Part shown: piece by piece, positions 52,996-61,267 of the stretch
Layout: every line of letters begins with the position of its first letter
Position numbering within the stretch: position 1 is the first letter of the stretch
Source: Antrihabitans cavernicola
GTDB taxonomy: Bacteria > Actinomycetota > Actinomycetes > Mycobacteriales > Mycobacteriaceae
Reading direction: 5' to 3'
Assembly (NCBI RefSeq): GCF_008297975.1
Contig: NZ_VLNY01000006.1
Location: 248,001-312,000 of the forward strand
DNA: 64,000 nucleotides
Translations under genes and position numbers: made by a program
Notes under the pieces: model-generated
Database searches by the model: none
What the model saw: only the letters and a program-made list of their open reading frames with translations
What the model was told of the DNA's origin: nothing

Positions 52996-53916
52996 ATGGT
53001 CGTTCGAGGTCGCGCTGCGCGACGGAACATCTTGGTCGGACTGTCCACGGCATCTGTCTATCCACAGAACACCGAGGCTGCGTTCCGCTACGCCGCCGAA
53101 CTCGGTTACGACGGCGTGGAACTCATGGTCTGGGCCGAGTCGATCAGCCAAGATATCGACGCCGTCAAGGGGCTGGTCCGTAAGTACGCGATCCCGGTGC
53201 AGGCCGTCCATGCGCCGTGTCTGTTGATTTCGCAGCGCGTCTGGGGTGCCGATCCCGTTGCCAAGCTGGAGCGGTCGGTGCGAACGGCGGAAGCTCTCGG
53301 TGCGGGCAACGTCGTCGTACATCCGCCGTTTCGCTGGCAGCGGCGCTACACCGACGGGTTCGCCGATCAGGTTGCGGAGCTGGAATCGACCAGCGAGGTG
53401 GTGGTCGCCGTCGAGAACATGTTCCCGATGCGCGCGGACAGCTTCTTCGGTCGCCGCGAGGCATCGGCGGAACGGTTGAAGCGGCGCGGCGGGCCGGGAG
53501 CGGCGCTGTCGGCGTTCAGCCCGTCCTACGACCCGACGGATTCCAACCACGCGCACTACACCCTCGATCTGTCGCATACAGCCACCGCGGGCATGGACGC
53601 CTTGGATCTCGCCGCCAGGATGGGCAGTGGCCTGAGCCACCTGCATCTCGCGGACGGTCGCGGCGCCGCCTACGACGAGCACCTGATTCCCGGACACGGT
53701 TCGCAGCCGTGCGTGGAGCTGTGCGAGTACCTGGTGCGCTCCGGTTTCTCCGGGCAGGCGGTGGTCGAGATCAACACGCAGAACGCCCGCACCAGGACGG
53801 AGCGGGCATCCATGCTGCACCAGGCGCTGACGTTCGCGCGGGTGCATCTCAACGGTCATGCGGCAGTTGCGGAGTCACAGCCTGCCGATACCGGCGGCGA
53901 GGATTCCGACGCCTGA
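52996..53916 (+). CDS. Sugar phosphate isomerase/epimerase family protein (Rv0498-like)
   Basis: 306-residue TIM-barrel protein of the AP endonuclease 2/xylose isomerase-like family. Conserved features are VGLSTASVYP, the HPPFRWQ histidine, VAVENMFP and DLSHT, residues that in relatives bind a divalent metal. Substrate unknown. It follows the Rv0497-like gene after 11 bp in the ppx operon. Confidence 0.8.
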   Translation: MVVRGRAARRNILVGLSTASVYPQNTEAAFRYAAELGYDGVELMVWAESISQDIDAVKGLVRKYAIPVQAVHAPCLLISQRVWGADPVAKLERSVRTAEALGAGNVVVHPPFRWQRRYTDGFADQVAELESTSEVVVAVENMFPMRADSFFGRREASAERLKRRGGPGAALSAFSPSYDPTDSNHAHYTLDLSHTATAGMDALDLAARMGSGLSHLHLADGRGAAYDEHLIPGHGSQPCVELCEYLVRSGFSGQAVVEINTQNARTRTERASMLHQALTFARVHLNGHAAVAESQPADTGGEDSDA

Positions 53917-54300
53917 GATCGTCAGGCCGACAACCAGGCAGGCCGCACCCAACCACAGCAGAGTGATCAGTCTGTTCGGCTTCGACGGGTTCGTTCCGAC
54001 GACGGACAGGAAGAAGCCTGCCGGCATGAAGATGGCCGCGGCGAGCACTGTGATGGTTCCCGCTGCCGCCCAGCCGTCGCCGACAGCCGCTGCGTGCGTG
54101 AGCAATCCGATCGTCAGTCCGAGCGTGACCAGTACACCGGCATGGGCATGACCGGCTCGGAAGAAGGTCTTCTGTAGGTCGTTGGCGCCTTGCTTTCCGC
54201 CGAGGACTTTCAGCAGAAACGTGCCGCCGAACGCGATTCCGATCACAGTCAGCACGGTGCCGCCCAGGACGATCGTCAGAAATGGTGGGAGCGATTGCAT
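53875..54300 (-). CDS. Small four-helix membrane protein
   Basis: 141-residue integral membrane protein with four predicted helices (FLTIVLGGTVLTVIGIAFGG, GVLVTLGLTIGLLTHAAAV, TITVLAAAIFMPAGFFLSV, ITLLWLGAACLVVGLTISGV). A FFRAGHAHAGVL loop carries two histidines. GAGGGG precedes the ATG. It is divergent from a MerR regulator across two tandem operators, so it is probably the regulated target. No family assigned. Confidence 0.65.
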   Translation of the reverse strand: MQSLPPFLTIVLGGTVLTVIGIAFGGTFLLKVLGGKQGANDLQKTFFRAGHAHAGVLVTLGLTIGLLTHAAAVGDGWAAAGTITVLAAAIFMPAGFFLSVVGTNPSKPNRLITLLWLGAACLVVGLTISGVGILAAGIGRL

Positions 54301-54327
54301 GGAAACCCCTCGGGATGCGTATTCTTG

Positions 54328-54373
54328 ATTGGATACCGGCACTCTCCAATATTGGATAGCGTCAGTATCCAAT
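54328..54373. promoter_or_regulatory. Tandem MerR-type operators
   Basis: Two adjacent 23-bp sites with the pattern ATTGGATA-N7-TNTCCAAT: 54328-54350 (one mismatch in the right arm) and 54351-54373 (perfect arms). They lie centrally between the divergent membrane-protein and MerR genes, where the MerR protein would control both promoters. Confidence 0.75.
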
Positions 54374-54389
54374 TGTCAAGGGAGGTGCC

Positions 54390-55013
54390 GTGCGGGTATC
54401 CGAATTGGTCGCCGAGACCGGCATCCCGCTTGCGACGGTCAAGTACTACCTGCGCGAGGGCTTGCTGATGCCTGGCGCGGCCACCAGTGCAACCCGATCC
54501 GAGTACGACGACCGACACGTCCACCGACTGGCGCTCGTCAAGGCGCTGTCAGGCCTCGGTCTGCCGATTCCGAAGATCAAAGTGATCCTCGAATTGATCG
54601 ATGCACCGTCGTCGTCGCTGTTCGATTCGCTCGGTGAGGCGATCGGCGCACTGCCGCCATACGTGTCGTCCGACGGTGACTTTCCACGGGCGGAGGCGGT
54701 GCTTGCGGATCTCGGTCAGGTCTACGACCCGAGCTATGTCGGTGTCGCCCAATTGGAGAGTGCGCTGCGGGCTGCCGAGGAGGTCGGCATTCCGATGACC
54801 GACGATCGCTTACGCGCCTACGGCAAGCACATCATGGGCCTGGCCGAGGCCGACGTCGCTGCTATGCCGAAAGCCACCGCCGACGCCATCGAATACGCCG
54901 TGTTGGGTACCGCGATCTACGAACCGGTGATCGCCGCGATGCGACGGCTTGCCCATCAAGACATTGCTGCGAAGAAACTTCATGGAGAAAGGCAAGGCCC
55001 CGATGTCCGTTGA
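54390..55013 (+). CDS. MerR family transcriptional regulator
   Basis: 207-residue regulator with an N-terminal MerR helix-turn-helix (VSELVAETGIPLATVKYYLREG, residues 3-24) and wing, then a helical effector domain (about 100 residues) without metal-binding cysteines. GTG at 54390 follows GGGAGG. The tandem repeats just upstream are its likely sites. It overlaps the downstream thioesterase-like gene by 11 bp. Confidence 0.85.
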   Translation: MRVSELVAETGIPLATVKYYLREGLLMPGAATSATRSEYDDRHVHRLALVKALSGLGLPIPKIKVILELIDAPSSSLFDSLGEAIGALPPYVSSDGDFPRAEAVLADLGQVYDPSYVGVAQLESALRAAEEVGIPMTDDRLRAYGKHIMGLAEADVAAMPKATADAIEYAVLGTAIYEPVIAAMRRLAHQDIAAKKLHGERQGPDVR

Positions 55014-55857
55014 TCCGATAGGTGCCGCTCCCTTCCGCGATCTGTGCACCCTCGGTGTGCGCGACGACGGACGCTACGACGCCACCATCGCCGAGTTCTG
55101 GACCATCGGGCCCAAGGTGCACGGCGGCGTCATGCTCGCCGTCTGTGCCGCGGCCGCTCGACAGAAGGTGCGCGAACAGGATTCCGAACCGATGCGGGCC
55201 ATGCAGCCGTTGTCGGTGGCGGTCGACTACCTCGGCGCGCCCGTTCCGGGTGCGGTGATCCTGGACGTGAACCTGCGCAAGACCGGCAAGCAGATCTGTC
55301 TGGCCGACGTCGAGCTGATACAGGGGGACCGAACGCTGGTGCGGGCAGCCGTCACGTTGGGTCACCTGGACACCGAACCGCCTGCCTACCAGCGTGATTC
55401 GCTGATCGATATGCCGATCGAGCCCACACCCGACGCGATCGTGTACGACGACAGCACCGATATGGGCAAGATCGTCAACGTGGCCAAGGGCTGCGATCTG
55501 CGCCTGGATCCGACGTCGGCGGCATTTCTCGAACAGAAGAAGGGCGAGCCATCGTTCCGGCTCTGGATTCGGCCGTTCGAGGACGACGCGAACGATCCCG
55601 ACGTGGTGCTGTTGTTCGCGATGATGGCGGGCGACATCAGCCCGCCGGTGGTGTTCAACCGCGGCATGTTCGGGTGGTCGCCGACCATTCAGCTCACCAC
55701 CTATCTCCAACGCAAGCCTGCCCCCGGCTGGTTGCGCGTGATGTCGAGCGCAAAGTCGATCGGTGTCGGCAACTTCGACGAGGACCATCTGATCGTCGAC
55801 TCGACCGGCGCCGTGATCGTGCAGAGTAGACAGCTGGCCTTGCTGCCGAGAAGCTGA
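55003..55857 (+). CDS. Acyl-CoA thioesterase-like protein (Rv0499-like)
   Basis: 284-residue protein with a double hotdog arrangement like the 4HBT_3/TesB-type thioesterases. The KVHGGVMLAV segment and the late NRGMFGWSPTIQLTTYL (with the usual Trp-Ser-Pro-Thr) fit this family. It lies before proC as Rv0499 does. The start is either ATG 55003 (AAGG box) or ATG 54982. Substrate unknown. Confidence 0.75.
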   Translation: MSVDPIGAAPFRDLCTLGVRDDGRYDATIAEFWTIGPKVHGGVMLAVCAAAARQKVREQDSEPMRAMQPLSVAVDYLGAPVPGAVILDVNLRKTGKQICLADVELIQGDRTLVRAAVTLGHLDTEPPAYQRDSLIDMPIEPTPDAIVYDDSTDMGKIVNVAKGCDLRLDPTSAAFLEQKKGEPSFRLWIRPFEDDANDPDVVLLFAMMAGDISPPVVFNRGMFGWSPTIQLTTYLQRKPAPGWLRVMSSAKSIGVGNFDEDHLIVDSTGAVIVQSRQLALLPRS

Positions 55858-55860
55858 CAA

Positions 55861-55904
55861 CCGTGCGCGAAGTTCGGTGCCCCAGCACCCGATTTCACGC
55901 ACGG
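55861..55904. terminator. Palindrome family 2, copy 2
   Basis: Arms 55861-55880 (begins CCGTGCGCGA) and 55885-55904 (ends TCACGCACGG) form a near-perfect long hairpin with a 4-nt loop. It is the same design as 31550-31593. It ends the thioesterase-like transcript 29 bp before proC. Confidence 0.65.
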
Positions 55905-55932
55905 GCGGCAGCGCCGCCTACTGTTGGTCGCC

Positions 55933-56748
55933 ATGACGAGAATCGCATTGATCGGTGGCGGCAGGATCGGTGAGGCACTGCTCGCAGGCCTGCTGGACGC
56001 GGGACGCGCGGCGAAGGATTTGGTTGTCGCCGAGGCTGTTCCTGCACGAGCGGCCGAGCTCGAGGAGCTCTTCGGAGTTCGGGTCACCACCGTCGCCGAC
56101 GCCGCCGAAGGCGCCGACATCATTGTCGTCGCGGTCAAGCCTGCCGATGTGGACGCGGTGATCAACGAGCTCGCCACTGTCGATATCGACGCCGAGCGTG
56201 AACAGCTGATCGTCACGATGGCCGCAGGCATCCCGACCAGCCGGTTCGAGCCCAAGCTCCCGGCCGGTTTCCCCGTGGTCCGCGTGATGCCCAATACGCC
56301 GATGCTGGTCGGCGAGGGCATGACTGCCGTGGCCCCGGGCCGCTACGCCAAGGAATCGCATGTGGAACTGGTCCGCGAGCTGCTGACATCGGTGGGCAAG
56401 GTGGTCACGGTCACCGAGTCGCAGATGGACGCCGTGACCGCTGTGTCTGGGTCCGGACCTGCCTACTTCTTTCTGGTCGTCGAGGCGATGATGGAGGCTG
56501 CCGTCGGCCTCGGAATTACGCACAGAACGGCCAAAACGCTCATCGTGCAGACCATGATCGGCTCCGCAGCCATGCTGGAACGCTCCGGAGACAGTGCATA
56601 CGAGCTGCGCGCCGCAGTAACTTCGCCGGCGGGGACAACCGCCGCAGCTGTGCGAGTTCTCGAAGAAAAGGGCCTCCGATCTGCGTTTATCGAGGCGTTG
56701 AGGGCATCTCGCGACCGTTCGGCCGAGCAAGGCGCTGTAAACGAATAA
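55933..56748 (+). CDS. proC: Pyrroline-5-carboxylate reductase
   Basis: 271-residue ProC, the last enzyme of proline synthesis, reducing P5C with NAD(P)H. The Rossmann GGGRIGEALL at the start, RVMPNTPMLVGEG and the C-terminal VSGSGPAYFF to TSPAGTTAAA signature are clear. ATG at 55933 is preferred over TTG at 55924 and may be leaderless after TACTGT (55919-55924). Position matches Rv0500. Confidence 0.95.
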   Translation: MTRIALIGGGRIGEALLAGLLDAGRAAKDLVVAEAVPARAAELEELFGVRVTTVADAAEGADIIVVAVKPADVDAVINELATVDIDAEREQLIVTMAAGIPTSRFEPKLPAGFPVVRVMPNTPMLVGEGMTAVAPGRYAKESHVELVRELLTSVGKVVTVTESQMDAVTAVSGSGPAYFFLVVEAMMEAAVGLGITHRTAKTLIVQTMIGSAAMLERSGDSAYELRAAVTSPAGTTAAAVRVLEEKGLRSAFIEALRASRDRSAEQGAVNE

Positions 56749-56875
56749 GTATTCGATTGCCCACACCCGTCGCAGTAACCCCACTAGTCCCGCTAAGCTC
56801 CATACAGCACGTGCGTGTCTGTTCCGCCGGAGGGGAAGCCTGGCGGCGCGACGCGTGCCGGAGGTATGTGGATTT

Positions 56876-57112
56876 ATGGCGTCTGTAAACAAGCCGCCGC
56901 AGGGCCCGTCGTCTTCGGACGGCTCGACCCTCGGTGGTACACAGTTCCTGACGGTCGCAGAAGTGGCGAACCTGATGAGAGTGTCGAAGATGACGGTGTA
57001 CCGACTGGTGCACGGGGGTGAGCTGCCGGCTGTTCGGGTCGGTCGTTCGTTCCGCGTGCACGCCAAGGCGGTACACGACTATTTGGAGACCTCGTATTTC
57101 GATGCTGGCTGA
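56876..57112 (+). CDS. BldC-like helix-turn-helix protein (Rv0500A-like)
   Basis: 78-residue DNA-binding protein of the excisionase/MerR-related BldC group: FLTVAEVANLMRVSKMTVYRL is the helix-turn-helix and GELPAVRVGRSFRV the wing. In Streptomyces BldC binds direct repeats cooperatively and times development; the mycobacterial relative is Rv0500A. GGAGG lies 11 nt before the ATG at 56876. It is followed by bS22, a pairing kept across actinobacteria. Confidence 0.88.
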   Translation: MASVNKPPQGPSSSDGSTLGGTQFLTVAEVANLMRVSKMTVYRLVHGGELPAVRVGRSFRVHAKAVHDYLETSYFDAG

Positions 57113-57366
57113 CAGTCGGTAGTTACGGCGACAAGCCAGTTCGACGAGGTCGGCACGAGTGGCACGTGACCGGACGACGGTCGGATCATCGCTCTGCACG
57201 CAGAGCCGGTGGTCCGGTCAGGCGTCCGGTTTCGTTCTGCTCGTGCTGTCCCGGTAAGATGGACTCTCGTCGTGCCAGCGAGCCGGTTTCGTGGGCGCTG
57301 TGCTGAATACGCGTACGTAACCGTCGTGCGCACGAACGCAAACAAGAACGTGAGGGGCCACCCACT
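57113..57366 (+). promoter_or_regulatory. Long leader and promoter region of bS22
   Basis: A 254-bp gap without a coding frame. It holds a palindrome GCTCTGC-AC-GCAGAGC (57191-57206), possibly the end signal of the BldC-like gene, and a TAAGAT -10-like box at about 57257 that would give bS22 a leader of roughly 100 nt. GTGAGGGG precedes the start codon. Confidence 0.4.
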
Positions 57367-57468
57367 ATGGGTTCAGTGATCAAGAAGCGCCGCAAGCGCA
57401 TGTCGAAGAAGAAGCACCGCAAGTTGCTTCGTCGTACCCGCGTGCAGCGTAGGAAACTCGGCAAGTAG
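57367..57468 (+). CDS. 30S ribosomal protein bS22 (AURKAIP1/COX24 domain)
   Basis: 33-residue, extremely basic peptide beginning [20 protein letters not shown]. It is the Rv0500B-type protein seen as an extra small-subunit protein (bS22) in mycobacterial ribosome structures. It is often missed because of its size. It lies alone after the BldC-like gene with its own leader and a hairpin after it. Confidence 0.92.
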
Positions 57469-57486
57469 CCGAACCCGCTTTTGCCC

Positions 57487-57514
57487 ATGCCCGTTGCCTC
57501 CTGGCAGCGGGCAT
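57487..57514 (+). terminator. Hairpin after bS22
   Basis: 12-bp stem ATGCCCGTTGCC (57487-57498) with GGCAGCGGGCAT (57503-57514), one G-T pair, loop TCCT. No T-run follows, as is common in high-GC actinobacteria. Confidence 0.65.
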
Positions 57515-57633
57515 TCGGCGTCTTCGGGGCAGGTTGTCGTATTAACAGACCGTAAGAAGTCGGTTACACCGTCCTGCTCGTCACCCCGGGTGACTAAGCT
57601 CTCCCCAAGAAGAGAATGTGATGGGGGTTGCCG

Positions 57634-58707
57634 GTGAGTACTGACGAGCGTGGGAACAGCACGCCCAAGGTCGTTCTGGTCACCGGCGCGAGCCGGTACC
57701 TCGGCGGCTACCTGGTGACCAGGTTGGCTCGCAACGAGGCGATCGATCGAGTGATCGCGGTGGACGTCGAGTCGCCGAGCAAGGACATGCTGCGACGCAT
57801 GGGGCGCGCGGAGTTCGTGCGCGCCGATATCCGAAATCCGTTGATAGGCAAGGTGGTCAACGGAAACGACGTGGACACCGTTGTGCATGCGTCGACGGTG
57901 CAGCGCCCGCCGAAGGGCGGCAGCAGGGCGGCGATGAAGGACATGAACGTCCTCGGCGCCATGCAGCTGTTCGCGGTGTGCAACAACGCGCCGAGCGTGC
58001 GATCGGTGATCCTGCGGTCGTCGTCCGCGGTCTACGGCTGCAGCCCGAAGGACCCTGCGATGTTCACCGAGGAGATGAGCGCCCAGCGCAGGCCGAGCGG
58101 CGGCTTCGCGCACGACATGATCGAGATCGAGGGATTCCTACGCGGGCTTGCCCGGCGTCGACCCGACATCGCGATTTCGATTCTGCGCACCGCACCCTTG
58201 ATCGGACCGCGCCACAACGGCTCGGTGTCGCGCTATTTCACGTCGCCGGTGGTCCCGACGATCATCGGCCGCGACGCGCGGCTGCAGCTGCTGCACGAGG
58301 AAGATGCCCTCGCAGCGATGGAGCGTGCGGCGACCGTCGGCCGAGCGGGCACCTTCAACGTCGCCGCCGACGGCACCATGATGATGTCGCAGGCGATCCG
58401 ACGCGCAGGCGCGATCGAGGTCCCGATGCCGATGCGGTTGTTCCGCAGCGTCGGCCGCGTACTGATGGGGCCGATGATGCGCGACTTCACCAAAGAGCAG
58501 CTCGAGTATTTCAATTTCGGTTGCGGTCTCGACACCAGACGGATGCGAACCGACCTCGGGTTCGAGCCCCGATGGACTACCATCCAAGCCTTCGACGACT
58601 TCGTCCAAGGCAACTCGATCAAGCCTGTTGTGGACCCGGCCTGGGTGGACAGGGGCGAATCCGCACTACGAGGGCTGGTCGCAGCCGGAGCAGGAGCTTT
58701 GCGATGA
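57634..58707 (+). CDS. galE2: NAD-dependent epimerase/dehydratase, GalE2-like (Rv0501-like)
   Basis: 357-residue extended SDR with VTGASRYLGGYL (cofactor), VVHASTVQRPP and RSSSAVYGCSP before the active site. The usual catalytic YxxxK is not obvious (the position reads FAHDM), so the annotation as UDP-glucose epimerase is doubtful. It forms a coupled pair with an acyltransferase (ATGA overlap), as Rv0501-Rv0502. GTG at 57634 follows GGGGG; TTG at 57628 is possible. Confidence 0.75.
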   Translation: MSTDERGNSTPKVVLVTGASRYLGGYLVTRLARNEAIDRVIAVDVESPSKDMLRRMGRAEFVRADIRNPLIGKVVNGNDVDTVVHASTVQRPPKGGSRAAMKDMNVLGAMQLFAVCNNAPSVRSVILRSSSAVYGCSPKDPAMFTEEMSAQRRPSGGFAHDMIEIEGFLRGLARRRPDIAISILRTAPLIGPRHNGSVSRYFTSPVVPTIIGRDARLQLLHEEDALAAMERAATVGRAGTFNVAADGTMMMSQAIRRAGAIEVPMPMRLFRSVGRVLMGPMMRDFTKEQLEYFNFGCGLDTRRMRTDLGFEPRWTTIQAFDDFVQGNSIKPVVDPAWVDRGESALRGLVAAGAGALR

Positions 58708-59720
58708 ACGACGTGGCAAAGGTCATCCACCTCCACGAGGACAAGCCGGGCAGGGTGTCGCCGCGACTGCGGTTTCCCGCCGAGCCTGCGGTGCCGAGCG
58801 CGCCTGCGCAGGTCACGTCGATCACCGACCGGCTCGACGAGGCCGACCCCTCACGCAGCATGGTCGACGGTGTCGCGCGGTCGTTGACCAAACAGATCGG
58901 GGATACGGCGGCATTCCTGCGGCGTCGGATCACCGGCGACTACCAGGTGGACGAGTTCGGCTACGACCCCCATTTCAACGACGCCGTTCTGTTGCCCGCA
59001 TTGCGGCCGCTGTTCGACAAGTGGTTCCGTGTCGAGGTCAGCGGGATCGAGAACGTTCCCGCGACCGGTGGCGCCCTGGTGGTGTCCAACCATGCGGGCG
59101 TGATCCCGCTCGACGGGCTGATGGCGTCGGTCGCGGTTCGCGACAAGCACCCGCAGCACCGTCCCCTCCGCATGCTGGCCGCCGACTTGGTTTTCGAGAC
59201 ACCGGTCGTGGGCTCGATGGCGCGCAAGGCCGGTCACACGCTGGCCTGCAATCCCGATGCGGAACGACTGCTGCGCAACGGTGAGGTGGCTGCCGTGTTC
59301 CCCGAGGGCTTCAAGGGAGTGGGCAAGCCGTTCACCGAGCGCTACAAGCTGCAGCGGTTCGGTCGTGGCGGATTCGTTTCCGCCGCGGTGCGCACCGGCG
59401 TGCCGATCGTGCCGTGCTCGATCGTCGGGTCGGAAGAGATCTACCCGAAGATCGGCGACCTCGCACCGTTGGCGCGACTGCTCAATCTGCCCTACTTCCC
59501 GGTGACACCGCTGTTCCCGCACTTCGGTCCGCTCGGGCTGATTCCGCTGCCGTCGAAGTGGCACATCGAGTTCGGCGCGCCGATCTATACCGACTCCTAC
59601 GAGCCGGGCGCAGCCGACGATCCTATGATCATGTTCGAGGTCACCGACAACGTTCGCGAAACCATCCAGCAGACGCTGTACCGCCTGCTTGCTCAGCGCC
59701 GCAATGTTTTTCTCGGGTAG
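58704..59720 (+). CDS. Lysophospholipid-type acyltransferase (Rv0502-like)
   Basis: 338-residue PlsC-like acyltransferase. The catalytic HX4D motif is represented by SNHAGVIPLDG (near residue 129), followed by FPEGFKGVGKPF in the usual FPEG block. It would esterify a glycerol phosphate or other lipid at the membrane. The frame is open upstream but the ATG at 58704 overlaps the epimerase stop. Acceptor unknown. Confidence 0.82.
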   Translation: MNDVAKVIHLHEDKPGRVSPRLRFPAEPAVPSAPAQVTSITDRLDEADPSRSMVDGVARSLTKQIGDTAAFLRRRITGDYQVDEFGYDPHFNDAVLLPALRPLFDKWFRVEVSGIENVPATGGALVVSNHAGVIPLDGLMASVAVRDKHPQHRPLRMLAADLVFETPVVGSMARKAGHTLACNPDAERLLRNGEVAAVFPEGFKGVGKPFTERYKLQRFGRGGFVSAAVRTGVPIVPCSIVGSEEIYPKIGDLAPLARLLNLPYFPVTPLFPHFGPLGLIPLPSKWHIEFGAPIYTDSYEPGAADDPMIMFEVTDNVRETIQQTLYRLLAQRRNVFLG

Positions 59721-59735
59721 CAGTGTCTTTCTGGG

Positions 59736-60752
59736 CTAGCTCGCGATCGGCTGGTCGCGCCTGCGGGTGATGACCGCCGCAAGCGCGCCACCCGCGGCAC
59801 CGAGCACCAGCGCCGTCGGAACGCCGACCTTGGCCGCCTTGCGGCCGGTCCGGAAGTCGCGGATTTCCCAGCCACGGTTCTTCGCGAGCTCGCGAAGATC
59901 CGAGTCGGGATTGACGGCCACAGCGGTGCCGACCAACGAGAGCATCGGGACGTCGTTGTGGCTGTCCGAGTACGCCGAACAGCGCTTGAGGTTGAGTCCC
60001 TCCCGCACCGCGAGCGCCCGAACGGCGTGCGCCTTGCCGGTGCCGTGCAAGATGTCACCGACCAGCCGACCGGTGAACTTGCCGTCCTCGCTCTCGGCGA
60101 CGGTGCCGAGGGCGCCCGTGAGACCCAACCGCTGCGCGATCACCTGCGCGAGTTCGACCGGTGTCGCTGTGACAAGCCACACCTGTTGGCCCGCCTCGAG
60201 GTGCATCTGCGCGAGTGCCAACGTTCCCGGCCAGATCTTGTCGGCGATGATCTCGTCGTAAATCTCCTCGCCTAGTCTGGCGAGCTCCGCCGTCGAGCGG
60301 CCTGCAACGAACGAGAGTGCTTTCTCACGGCCACTGGCGACGTCGCTGCTGCTCTCTTTGCCCGATACCCGGAACTTCACCTGCTTCCACGCGAAGTCGA
60401 CGAGGTCCGATGTCTTGAGATATTTCCGTGCGGCAAGTCCACGAGCGAAATGCACGATCGACGCGCCCTGCACCATCGTGTTGTCGACGTCGAAGAAGGC
60501 GGCGGCGGTGAGGTCGCGGGGGACTGCCGGGTCGTCGTCGGCCGGTTCGAGGCGGGCCGACTCGGCAGCCTCGTGGAGGGCCAACGCGGCGTCGGCACTG
60601 GCCTCGCCCGCGAGGTTCGCGCGAACCTCGGCTTCGCTGGGGCCCAACGGATTTCTGGTGCGTCGGGGCCCGCCGCCGGACTGACCGAAACGGCCGGAAT
60701 CGAACACGCCGAAAATGACGGAGCGACCAGCTCCCGTGTGACCAGGCACCAC
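59736..60752 (-). CDS. serB1: HAD-IB hydrolase, SerB1-like
   Basis: 338-residue HAD phosphatase with nucleophile motif [10 protein letters not shown] (near residue 86), the motif II Thr in LVTATP and motif [15 protein letters not shown]-terminal hydrophobic stretch ([17 protein letters not shown]) suggests membrane attachment. It is named phosphoserine phosphatase in M. tuberculosis (Rv0505c) but could act on another phosphate monoester, perhaps the lysophospholipid made nearby. GTG start after GGAGG. Confidence 0.82.
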   Translation of the reverse strand: MVPGHTGAGRSVIFGVFDSGRFGQSGGGPRRTRNPLGPSEAEVRANLAGEASADAALALHEAAESARLEPADDDPAVPRDLTAAAFFDVDNTMVQGASIVHFARGLAARKYLKTSDLVDFAWKQVKFRVSGKESSSDVASGREKALSFVAGRSTAELARLGEEIYDEIIADKIWPGTLALAQMHLEAGQQVWLVTATPVELAQVIAQRLGLTGALGTVAESEDGKFTGRLVGDILHGTGKAHAVRALAVREGLNLKRCSAYSDSHNDVPMLSLVGTAVAVNPDSDLRELAKNRGWEIRDFRTGRKAAKVGVPTALVLGAAGGALAAVITRRRDQPIAS

Positions 60753-60835
60753 ACCTCCAGTGTCGCGAAACCCTTGTCACAACACTATCCCGGTCGGCTC
60801 CGCCCTATGACTCCGGTCGATGGCAGAGTGTCGGC

Positions 60836-61096
60836 ATGATCACCCCCACGAACGCAGTCACCTTGCTCACGCGAGCCGGTTGCGGACTCTGCGACGTGGC
60901 GCACGGGCAGCTGGTCTCGATCTGCGCGGAGTTCGGCGCAACCCTCGATTCTGTCGATGTCGACGCGGCCGCAGCCACCGAACCGGGGTTGCGCGCGGAG
61001 TACGGCGACCGGCTACCCGTCGTCCTGCTGAACGGGCGCGAGCACAGCTATTGGGAAGTCGACGAGGCTCGCCTGCGAGCAGATCTGGCGCGCTGA
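60836..61096 (+). CDS. Glutaredoxin-like protein (Rv0508-like, DUF836)
   Basis: 86-residue thioredoxin-fold protein with the active site CGLC near residue 16 and a cis-Pro in RLPVVLLNG. It corresponds to Rv0508, before hemA in M. tuberculosis. Here the rex gene lies between it and hemA. In a mycothiol organism its reductant may be mycothiol or a flavoprotein. Confidence 0.85.
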   Translation: MITPTNAVTLLTRAGCGLCDVAHGQLVSICAEFGATLDSVDVDAAAATEPGLRAEYGDRLPVVLLNGREHSYWEVDEARLRADLAR

Positions 61097-61168
61097 GAGC
61101 TGTCCGACCACGAGGGCGATTTGACATTTCGCTGGTCGAGGTGGTGGTAGGGGCCGAATTCGCTGACT

Positions 61169-61197
61169 TTGTGCGTGGCTTCACAAGCAGTTACCGT
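61169..61197 (+). promoter_or_regulatory. Rex operator overlapping the rex promoter
   Basis: TTGTGCGTGGCTTCACAA (61169-61186) matches the Rex consensus TTGTGAA-N4-TTCACAA at all but two symmetric positions. It overlaps a -35 box (TTGTGC) that is 17 bp from a TACCGT -10 box at 61192-61197. Rex should repress its own operon when NADH is low. Confidence 0.75.
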
Positions 61198-61267
61198 GGT
61201 GAGAACAATTCCCGGATCAGCGTGAAGGCCGGCGCAAAAGCACCGGTGAAGACGAGGAGCCTTTGAC

